DNA of 64,000 bases, from contig JBAJFE010000010.1 in assembly GCA_037903355.1 (NCBI GenBank), positions 434,001-498,000 on the forward strand. Direction: 5' to 3'. The notes below the pieces were generated by a model, which saw only the letters and a program-made list of their open reading frames with translations, did not search any database and was not told the origin of the DNA. This DNA comes from Trichuris trichiura (taxonomy: Eukaryota; Nematoda; Enoplea; Trichinellida; Trichuridae). The position numbers and the translations under genes were made by a program. Below are positions 11,991-21,112 of the stretch, in pieces. Position 1 is the first letter of the stretch. Each line of letters begins with the position of its first letter.

Positions 11991-12659
11991 TCAAGACAAA
12001 TGCTTAAAGCTGAACCTTAGTGAATGCTTGTTTTATGTAGATCGCCATTATTTGTAATTGTTATGTTTTTCACAGTTCGCTGAACTTATTTACTGTTCCT
12101 GCAACGCTACGACAGTGCACGGAAAAGTTTCAGACTGTGCACGAGTTTTCATAGGCCGCAGCGTACTTGCTGTCAGGCTGTTTATTTCAAATGACTCTAA
12201 AAAGACTTTCTAGATTTCCTTTGTTTACGTGCAGTTGTCTGTCGCCTTGCAATTCCTCATTGGTTTTATAATTCAATTTATATGCCTAGCAATTCTTCGA
12301 AGTTGTCCAAAAACTGACTCGATGCAATGTGCGCGAATGTGAAACGCAATTCTACTGATGCACAGTTTTGCACGACATTACTTTTACTACTACAGGCATA
12401 ATTTTATTACTTTAAACTGCAAGAATTTCAAAGTCAGAGCACCACATAGCAAGGCTTTAGTCGATGATATTAACAGTCCGATGGAATATCGTCTCAAACA
12501 GCAGTTCTCAAGCTTAACAAGAAATTGGGCAGACTTCTACCACTAAGGCAGCCGCGAAGCCTGTCGTACCCTTACAGTACGACCTTCACAAGTGACAAAT
12601 TTTTGTTTTTCAGGCGGCATTTGGAAAATTCAGAGAAGAGCAACTGATATAAATTCAAA
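11991..12659. other. Intergenic, upstream of the histidine phosphatase
   Basis: T-rich sequence with no recognised gene. A short possible acceptor (tttcag at 12608-12613) lies just before the leader of the next gene, so an upstream non-coding exon is possible. Confidence 0.35.
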
Positions 12660-13630
12660 ATGGCTAAGCCACAAAAGAAGCATGTAGTTCCTTTCGAAGT
12701 ATATTCTGTGAATTACTTTGTCATTGCAGATCACCACAGCAAAATCAGGAGCAACAATTGCTGAACATTTTGGAAAACGATCAGTCGACAACATGCCAAA
12801 GCAACTCAGGGGCTGCACATCGTCGAGTTATTATAATGCGGCATGGTGAACGCTGTGACGACGTCTATTCAGACTTTATTCGGCGTGGATATGAACATAA
12901 TGAAACAGTGTTTCATCGATTCGATCTCAACATGCCAGATAAACTACCACAAAGGCATGAGCAATTATATGCGTCAAAAATTGATTGGCAAACTGATCCG
13001 CCATTGTCCAATATGGGACATAAAACAGCTGCAGCGGTGGGAGCCGAATTCGCTTATCTTAAAGCCAACGTCGACTATGTATATTCATCGCCTTCAATTC
13101 GTTGCGTCCAGACGGCATGTCGCTTTGTTGAAGGATTTGAAAAAGTTCACAAGCAATCAGTCAAATTGAAAGTACGAGTTGAAGGTGGACTTTTTGAATG
13201 GTTGTTCCATACAGGATGTGTTAATCCAAGATTCTTGCATGAAACTGATCTAGCTAAAGGTGGTTTGCCAGTTGATTTAAATTACAAGTCTTACATACAT
13301 GCAACTAAACTACAGTACAATGAAACTTTTGAAGAATTCAACACTCGAGGTGTTGAGACAATTCGTTATATAATGAAAGACATACCGGTTGGTTCAACGG
13401 TACTCCTTGTTACGCATGCGCCAAATTTTGATCTTTTCAACAAATACAGAGGAACCGGTGGAACCACTATGAAAAGATGGCGTAGTTTGGTCACTCGTGT
13501 TCCTTATTTATACTGCATAATGTATGACGAAGTATCGTCGAACAAATGGGAAATGAGACCACCACCCGTATGCAGCTTTCCATATGATAGTAATGATGCG
13601 TACAATTGGAAGACACCTGGAAAGCTCTGA
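12660..13630 (+). CDS. Histidine phosphatase (phosphoglycerate mutase-like, TULA/UBASH3-type)
   Basis: The main frame (about 12758-13630) carries the branch-2-like histidine phosphatase pattern: MRHGERCDD with the nucleophile His, LSNMGHKTAAAVG, VYSSPSIRCVQTA with a phosphate-binding Arg, a Glu-rich middle segment, and VTHAPNFD with the second catalytic His. All key residues are present, so the enzyme may be active. The nearest upstream ATG (12660) opens MAKPQKKHVVPFEVYS in another frame that reads VNYFVIADHHSK and stops at about 12760. The two frames need a 1-base shift near 12745-12757, or a splice that could not be placed. No intron interrupts the 290-codon core, which is unusual among these genes and fits a retrocopy. 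Substrate is unknown; relatives act on protein phosphotyrosine or steroid phosphates. Confidence 0.75.
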
Positions 13631-15256
13631 ACATTATTAATTATAACACTTCAAATTACTGGACAAATTTATAAGCTAACGCAAAGAAAGCTTGTAAATT
13701 TGTCTCGTTAATATTAAACTCACTTTTTGGTGGAAGCCCTGAAAAAAATCGCTTTTACAATGTGTCTGCATAGGCAAAATGACTGGTTCTCAACGTTCTG
13801 TGAAGAATCAAATATTCAAAGTATTCCAATTTGGAAATACTGTAAACAATTGACGACGTCTTCTTAAGCGTTTTGGGCATTTGCTTCGTAGGCGTTGTAA
13901 CCAAATTTGTCGTAGCTCTTCATTCACATAGAAACAGCTAGGCTAAGTGGGTGCTTTCCTGAAAGCGTTGCTACCGAACGGCAACGTATAAATGTGCTGG
14001 CGCAATTAATAATCTAAAAGTTTGGAAATGTAGTGCTACAAATAAGTTAAGTTGTCTTGCTAGCATAGACAGCTGAAGAAATTTTGGGTGAACTATTTTC
14101 AAGTCTTATTTCCCGCTGTTACCCAGCTTTTGTCTGGTTCATTAGAAGCGATACACATCGGTTCAAGTCATACTTGCATGCGTAAAAGGTAGCAATCTAT
14201 GCATGCTTTCTCGAACTTCGTATGTTTGATTTATGCATGGCATTCATAGTCACAGACAGTCTTGTCGTTATGCCAAAGCTGACTCAAGTTTAATTCAATG
14301 TAACAGCTCGTTCCCTGTAGTGCAAGTCGTATTTTTGTAATAACGTCAATGCTGCTATCCATCGGATATCAAAACTTATGGGCTGCCAAAAGAAAAGGAG
14401 ACTGTAGCAGAAAATAGAATTTAGTTGCAGTAGTCAATCCTTCTTTCGTAAGACGGAGTGTCTGCCCATGAAGCAATATTGCCACCCAACGTTCAATTTA
14501 TAATGAACGGGCTTTTATTGCAGGAGTAATTATCGGTTAAAAAGCTTGTAAAACGTACACTAGGAAAAAGTCAATATTCCTTGTTTTAGATGGATTTTTC
14601 AAAGAAAATGCTACTCCTTTTAGGGGTACAATGAACGCAGTAGTTGATGGAATGTCATCGTCGGTGGGAATGCATCGTAGATATCCTGAGCATTTGATAT
14701 AATCTGCACTGTGTCAACAATTCATTGGGTAACTCATTAGCACAACTTTGAACACCTCCGCAACCGTTTGTGCTGCTCAATGCAACTTGCCATTGCAGGT
14801 AGTTTATTCAGTCGGTTTTATGAAGCGAGCCACGAAGATTTGTTACTTCATGCTGTAGTTCAGCGGTTATGAATTCTAGAACTCTTGCACAAGAAGAAAG
14901 AATAAAAGAGAGAGAGAGAGAGTGGGCAATAGCAAAAAAAGTTCAGGGATCATTAATTAATAATTATAATGATAGATAGAACACCAAAGGTAATGGTATT
15001 GGCAGGTAGTTCTTAATGAATACACGCAAAAGTATTACCATAGCGTGAGAGAATTTGAAAAAAGGTAAATGTTAGTAGACTGATCAGTAGCCACCCCAAC
15101 AACATTGCAACTCATTAAGTAATATAGCAAAAATTTGTTGGCCTTGAAGGGTAGACGTTGTTAAAGAAAATTGCAGTATCCTTTACTTTTAAAATGAAGG
15201 GTAAAACAAAAGTGACCAGGACGAAAAAAATGGTAAAACAAGCTGTCTAGAACAAG
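13631..15256. other. Intergenic with a (GA)n microsatellite
   Basis: No coding sequence recognised. A pure AG run lies at about 14909-14922. The block separates the convergent histidine phosphatase and carboxypeptidase genes. Confidence 0.45.
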
Positions 15257-18200
15257 TTAAAGCTTCATATTCTTCACCACATGCTCGGCCATTGCTCTCA
15301 CTCCTGCGTATATCTGCAAAAAGAGTTGACTAAAGTTGCAAGCCGAACTTGCATTTTCAACTGGCTGTGGTATAATAATATATTTTTCTACCTCTTCGCC
15401 TGTTGGTATGATCTGATTTTCTGGCAGTACAAAACCACCCTTTTGATAATGATCAGGACGAAGCTCAACAGTGTAGCTGTAGGGTATTTCTGAAATCAAC
15501 TATCCAGTATATGCAACATCTCCTTCAACGTACTCGTAAATTTCTTAACCCAATCCGGAGCATCGCCTGACGCAGGATCTATAAAATGTACTGCTAGTAA
15601 AGTTCAACTACAATATACTTGAGAAAACATTAATCGTTTATGCAGGTACATGTTCCTATATTTATTTTTAAAAAATATGCTTTCCTCTCTTTGGTTCTTA
15701 CTTATGAATTCAGTTTAGCACTTACAGAGTTGTGCGGACCTCAGAACTCGGTAGTTCGAGTGATGCACTGATCTGAGCGCTCGAACAGCTTCATGAGCAG
15801 TTTCGTCCTGAAATCGCATAGTAATAAACTGCAAGCCGCAAATAGCAATGAAAAACTGTATTTTGCTAAAATTAATGTTTCACAAATACTGCAGCCAGGA
15901 GCAGCATTAAACTGAAATAACTTTTGCAAATATGCGAGCCTACATTTATTCACATTTTCTAATACTACTGAAAATTCTTACGGTAACAACAACATAGAAT
16001 TCATGCACAAAACTTTTTCGTAACCAGCCTGTTTGTTGAAAGAAAAGAAAGACTGATTCTTGGAACTTTCAGGATTAACCATTTCCCACCGTGATAAGAA
16101 GGAAGGGGTGACATTTATGCTGAGAACAAAACGTTTTCTTTTTCTCTCCTTTTAACAAACCAGTTATCTCACAAATAAACTTCACATGCATAAAAGTGGC
16201 TTACGTATTATGGCGTCAAAATTTAGGGTTAGATTTTTTTATTTAGTTTTTTTAGAACGTGTCAAAGTCGACTGAAGCTTGGAAAGGCAACAGGTAACGA
16301 CTTTGAATTAGGAAGAGAATAATAGATAAGAATTACAGGTTAGAAGGAATAAGAGTTTGAAAACCAAAAGTTCGTCAACAACAAGCAATGCATAATTTCC
16401 AACGTAACAACAGTTGCAGATTCAACTCTTTCAAAAACAGTTCTGACAGATGTTGTTCAAAAAGTCCGCAGCCGCGAAAAAACAAGCCTTAAGCAACAGA
16501 CGGTTGCACTGGCTTTTGTCGATTGAAAAACCAAAGCCAAAAGGAGAAAACATGGCGAAACTCTCGAAAGCCCACGGTTTCGTGCTTAACAAAACATTGT
16601 TTCTAAAGAAGCGTTTAAGCGATCATCTACTAATTAGGATTTACTTTTCTCTCGCTGCAGGCTTGCCAAAGGTATGCAAGGAATATATGAACCTTTATCA
16701 AGTCGTCATAATGAATCCAGCCTTAAACGTACCAGTTCATTAAGATTTGAAGGTAATGCGTTGACATCATAACCAAACGGCATTAACCACAACTGGCTGA
16801 ACGTATGTAAAGCAACGTAGGCGACAATTTTATCTTCGTTTTGTTTCAGAAATGCGCTCAGAGACATGGTTTCCGGCTCTGAGAATGCGCGAGGACCACA
16901 GTAAATGTAGCTGCAAGGACTCACCGAAGTTCCAGTGACTTTAAGAGCAGGTAAAATTTGAAAACTCTCAACTCGCAAATACTTTGCTAACCTCCGAACT
17001 CGACATCAAAATTCCTGAAAAGAACTTCAACATATTAAGCAAGCAAATGCTGTGCTAATAAAGAAGCTGCAACTCCTCTAGTACAATCAGTATAACTGTA
17101 GGCGATCTACGAGAACCATTAAAGTCACTCCTTCCTGCTGGCCTGATTTCAAGAAAGGCAAAAATGGTAAATTACGAAAACATAGGATAGTGGACAAGAA
17201 ATGTACATGGATTTTTCCCGTTTCTATTTGCCCATGAAACGAGTCAAAAAGTGAAAAAACTTTAATGTCGTTCAAAGGCACAAAACCAAACAAACGTCTG
17301 GCGAAGCTTTCGGCTCAATCTTGAGCCGTCATCAGCGTACGCAGGAGTTGCCCTCCCACCGAGGTTTTCCTCAGGAGTAGCTCCTCCACCTTTCCGAGTC
17401 GTATGCGAGCCTGTCTAGTCGAACCTTGACCTGTCGAGGGTATACACACACGGCTGGATCAGCTTCGGAGCAAATTCCTTACAGGCTGTCCTCAGCGGAG
17501 GCACAACGCGTAATCCGAAAGCTTCGCCAGACGTTTGTTTGGTTTTGTGCCTTTGAACGACAATAAAGTTTTTTCACTTTTTGACTCGTTTAATGGGCAA
17601 ATAGAAACGGGAAAAATCCATGTACATTTCTTGTTCAACCACCAAACCCGTTACCAACCTTACGCCTTCATAACATAGGATAGTGTTGATTACGTACAGT
17701 TCATTGGTGCATGAAAAGTTCCGCAACTTTTTGAATCAACAGACGTACATGTACCGAAAACATTGAAGAGAAAGGACCCGCAGATACCTGTTGAGGTCCA
17801 CACCATTGCAGTGCTGCTGCGAAGCATTGGTTCGACTTCGTGACTTCCTCCATAGTCGATCCTTGAAAAATGCGCCTTTATGCTTTAATGAAACGATTAA
17901 CAGTGGCTCAAACCGTTGTTCTCGTAAACTCATATCCGTCCGGATTTAAGATGGGTAGAATATACCAACTAAGATGGTCCATCAACTGACGCATTCCATT
18001 TTTATCTTCTTTATAATCCGTAAGTATCTGTACTTGAATATATTCTAGGTAGAAGAACTCCAAAGATTGTAGTTTTGCACTTTACCTGACCAATCATGTA
18101 GACTGCTGAAGAAACCGAAATCCACTCTCTGGCATGAATACCAGCGTCAATCCAAACGCCACGGTCTGCGTTGCCTATCTGAAATAAATTATAACAGGGC

Positions 18201-19073
18201 TTCAGTAGTACCAACAGGTGAGGAGTTACCACTACGGCGAGCAACCTGCGACCTTCGTACGAATGGCCAACAGTTACTAATCTGGTTATATTGGGAAATT
18301 CAGCGCGTATTTGCATAAGCAGTGAAGATATCTGACATAACATGTTGCAGTTTTATTCCACTCTTAGAAAATTTACCTCGCTGTAACTGTTGTATTCATC
18401 ATAAGGAAATTGGTCCCATCCTGAGCGAGCATCAAAAATTTTCTTTTTTTTGTTCTTTTCTAGCCAGGGAAGATGCACATCACGTAAATGCCTGAAATAG
18501 AGAAGTCTTTATCGAAATTCGATGCTTCATTCGGAAGTTCGTAACTGTCAGCAATCTTAGAGAAGTATGTGTATAGCATTTATAACAGATAAATCGTAAT
18601 CTAAGATACGCAATGCTGATCAAGTTAGTGGGTGCCATGTGTTTAACTAAGATACTAACATTAAGAAGGGTAGCCTACTTTCCAACGTCGAAATCTAGTT
18701 TTGTCCATTCCAACATATGCTCTCTCAAGTATTGGACAACTTTGTTCCTAAATTCTCTGCGGACCAGTGCAATAGCCGCTTGTCCAGGAAGCGCAGCTGC
18801 TTTCCAAAAATCAACCTAAGACTAGCGGCTACAGCTCTGACAACACTTCACCTGCCGAACAAGCATACCATGAGATCTCCATGTTCTAGATCCCGCAAAT
18901 TCTTTTGATCCGTTATGGTTCTTGGAACAATTTCTAGAAGCATTGAACTACAAACAGCATACATCGAAAAAGTTTACAATGATTGAAACTTATATACGAA
19001 CAGACCCTTTGTACGTCTCCAAGGCTGAAAGCGGTGTAAGTAGAAAAGCTGTTAAGCAGCAAAAGAAAATCAT
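15257..19073 (-). CDS. Secreted M14A zinc procarboxypeptidase
   Basis: Fourteen exons: 18998-19073 (ATG), 18869-18933, 18679-18815, 18377-18491, 18230-18331, 18086-18178, 17914-18027, 17788-17861, 16992-17014, 16733-16938, 15726-15807, 15534-15578, 15392-15489, 15257-15313 (stop). They total 1287 nt, 428 residues, with all phases matching. Order: signal peptide MIFFCCLTAFLLTPLSA; propeptide with the hallmark VDFWKAAALPGQ; catalytic domain. Zinc ligands are His180 and Glu183 (GIHAREW) and His311 (VALHTFSQ). The substrate Arg/Asn pair is in GVDLNRNF, the substrate-capping Tyr in LYPASGD (Tyr363), and the general base is Glu386 (YSYTVELRP). All catalytic residues are intact, so this should be a working digestive-type enzyme removing C-terminal residues after zymogen cleavage. 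Exon 9 is only 23 nt. Intron 17015-17787 carries a foldback transposon. Confidence 0.95.
17193..17671 (-). mobile_element. PLE-like foldback element in a carboxypeptidase intron
   Basis: Inverted arms of about 115 bp (about 17193-17310 and 17520-17636) share gacaagaaatgtacatgg, tttcccgtttctatttgccc and aaacaaacgtctggcgaag. They enclose about 200 bp of unique sequence. An unpaired tail of about 35 bp follows the right arm. Perfect 14-bp direct repeats AACATAGGATAGTG flank the unit (17179-17192 and 17672-17685). A hammerhead-like hairpin sits at the inner end of the left arm. The internal sequence loosely resembles the longer repeats at 25.7 and 30.9 kb. Confidence 0.8.
17308..17335 (-). ncRNA. 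Hammerhead-like hairpin, 17.3 kb copy
   Basis: CTGATGA, extra C, perfect 7-bp stem GGCTCAA/TTGAGCC with a 2-base loop, then GAAA. The best-paired stem in the window, and different in sequence from the GGGTC/GACCC copies. Confidence 0.5.
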
Positions 19074-19507
19074 TTGCGATGCAAAGCCGAAATGTCTGCC
19101 GCCCATTAACCTCTCAAAGACTAACCAACGAAATGAACTTTCCCCTTGCTACTAAAGAGCGATTGTTTGCACAACTGGGCAAATCATAAACGGTAAATTA
19201 CAGCTGACCTCCTTACCTGAAAAAGGCGCTCTGAAACGCACACGTAGGCACATAATATTTCGATTGCCTTTCTATACGATAACTGTAGAGATTTTGTCTT
19301 CATTTGAACATTCAAAATCTCCAGAGTACCTACATGCCCACTCTAAAAAACTACACAAACAAAGAAGGAAAGTTGCATACATAAACTTTGTCTCAAGTGA
19401 AAATCGGTTGAGTTATTATTGAACAGACGATTGGTGTCGGACGAAATATGTACTTTTCAAGGCAAGAAATGATAACGCATACTGAAGACCATTTTTTGGA
19501 TAAAAGA
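19074..19507. other. Upstream region of the carboxypeptidase gene
   Basis: Should contain the minus-strand promoter. No convincing TATA motif or other recognisable element was picked out. Confidence 0.3.
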
Positions 19508-19591
19508 CAGCATTCCTAAATTTCAATGTCTTTATTACGCTTGCAGTGTCCCGTTGATAAGCCCAATAAATGAAAAAACTTCCTCCGGAGC

Positions 19592-19619
19592 TTTCGGGTC
19601 TTTCGCGACCCGTCTTCAG
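19592..19619 (-). ncRNA. Hammerhead-like hairpin, left arm of the 19.5 kb PLE
   Basis: CTGAAGA, extra C, perfect GGGTC/GACCC stem, loop GCGAAA, then GAAA. Confidence 0.45.
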
Positions 19620-20138
19620 CGGTCAGATTATGTGTTAAGCACAGCGGTAATCAATCTTAGCTCTACACCTCTAAATGAAAGTGAGAAGACCACACTGGAG
19701 AAAGGAGTGAACTTCGTCCCAACTCCCAAAAAGCCACCCTTTCTCGACATCATTGTCTCCATTGAGGACAGCCTATCTTCAGTCGATCCAGAGATAGCCA
19801 CACGGATTAGGAATAGTTTATCTTCAATTATCCTAGGTCGCAGCTTTAACACCGCTCCAAACTTAAACCGATACGAGATTAATTGCTTACATCAACTAAG
19901 AAGGCAATCCAACAGAATTATCACAAAAGCAGATAAAGGGAATAGAATGGTTCTACTTGACAGAAGCTCCTACAATGAAGAGATGACAACTACCGTATAT
20001 TAAACACAGAAAATTACACATCTCTACCTGACGACCCCACAGAAGCCTCTCGAAAAAATCTCCGATCTCTTCTCATTACGTTCGCCGAAGAGACTAAAGA
20101 ATCAGAAATATCCAAATTAGCTACACATAATCTGACCG

Positions 20139-20166
20139 CTGAAGACTGGTCGCGAAAGACCCGAAA
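20139..20166 (+). ncRNA. Hammerhead-like hairpin, right arm of the 19.5 kb PLE
   Basis: Same as the left arm apart from one stem base (TGGTC/GACCC, one mismatch). Confidence 0.4.
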
Positions 20167-20286
20167 GCTCCGGACGAAGTCTTTTCATTTATTGGGCTTA
20201 TCAACGGGACACTGCAACCGTAATAAAGACATTGAAATATGAAAACATACAGTCCCGTACTAAAACATCACATTTTCAGCATTCCT

Positions 20287-20670
20287 GAATATAAAAAAAA
20301 TTCGTTTGTTTTCAAGAATAAAGAGATCCTATTCTCGTGTCGTACAAACCAAAGGACACGTTAATGAAGACAACATAGTTGGTGGCTTACATTTGTACAG
20401 AGAGAACATTTGGTGTACACTTGGCATACACACAGTATTTAGTCTATACATGCCGTAGAAGTAGTATACTGCACGCGTACCGTAGAGACACTGCATATTA
20501 AAAATATGTTCTACATAAGCAATGTAAGCCACACGTACATCTTGCATTACTTTCCATTTTTCACTTGCTAGGAGTAAACACTGTCTGTTAGCTGCTTCAA
20601 TTTTTTAAACTTCAAATTATTCTACTTTCTAATAGCGTGCTCTTTCCGCACGCAGCATTTCGTCCAATGT
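20287..20670. other. Intergenic, nothing recognised
   Basis: No coding motif or shared repeat seen between the PLE copy and the histone pseudogene. Confidence 0.4.
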
Positions 20671-20671
20671 G

Positions 20672-20690
20672 GTATTCTTGAAAAGAGCCG
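20672..20690 (-). terminator. Degenerate histone 3' stem-loop of the H2A pseudogene
   Basis: Downstream of the pseudogene stop the minus strand reads CAAAACGGCTCTTTTCAAG. This keeps the 5' half and TTTTCA loop of the replication-dependent histone stem-loop, but the 3' stem half has decayed. Confidence 0.65.
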
Positions 20691-20720
20691 TTTTGGGTCA
20701 AAGAGAAGAACGAGTTCTTC

Positions 20721-21112
20721 TCAGTCTTTCTTGACAATATTCCTCTCGCTTTTCTTTGCCAGAAGGCAGACATGGATGTTCTGCAGCATGCCTCCCCCGT
20801 TGAATAACTTTCACGCCTTTCGAAAACCTGATCAGTTCTTAGTCCTTTTGTGAAGTCAAATCCGAATGCCGTTGGATGATCTGTGACTTTTTTACTAGCG
20901 CGAACTTTACTTACCGCCAACTCCAGAATCACGGCTGTAAAGTATTCTATGACTGCAGCCGGGAAAATTGGAGCTTCAAACCTAATTCGTTCAGCATAGT
21001 CCCATCGTCGAAGCAGACAATGAACACGACCGAGCTGAAACCGCACATCAGCTCTGCTGCTACGACTATTCGACTTACTTTTAACTTTTCCTCGTTTTTC
21101 ACGACCAATGAT
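20721..21112 (-). pseudogene. Histone H2A pseudogene
   Basis: Reading through three frames recovers an entire H2A: GREKRGKVKSKS and SRSSRADVRF (N-terminal tail), LGRVHCLLRRWDYAER, APIFPAAVIEYFTAVILELA, then a frame change to KKSQIIQRHSDL with an internal stop where NDEE should be, then another change to GGGMLQNIHVCLLAKKSER near the C-terminus. No ATG lies at the proper place. At least two frameshifts plus a stop show it is dead. A decayed histone stem-loop follows at the expected distance, so it came from a replication-dependent gene by DNA duplication rather than from a polyadenylated retrocopy. It diverges from the H2B gene about 3 kb away, the usual H2A-H2B pair arrangement. Confidence 0.88.

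Larger units (their letters stand above)
19518..20276 (+). mobile_element. Deleted Penelope-like element: N-terminal ORF piece between inverted repeats
   Basis: A 759-bp insertion between 10-bp direct repeats CAGCATTCCT (19508-19517, 20277-20286). Outer arms are inverted copies (atttcaatgtcttta, gtgtcccgttgataagccc, hammerhead-like block), and a tail of about 38 bp with GTCCCGTAC follows the right arm. The plus-strand reading from about 19640 gives VINLSSTPLNESEKTTLEKG, then ADKGNRMVLLDRSSYN, the conserved region N-terminal to the RT of Penelope proteins. The frame shifts at about 20000 and the RT and GIY-YIG parts are absent, so the copy is non-autonomous. Confidence 0.8.

Noticed and set aside
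12682..12737. Very short introns (22-35 bp) to join the two frames of the histidine phosphatase
   Set aside because: Too short compared with the smallest introns in this window (about 41 bp) and the phases do not fit.
14909..14922. (AG)n run as a functional element
   Set aside because: Simple microsatellite without flanking structure; the similar run at 60579-60593 is in unrelated context.
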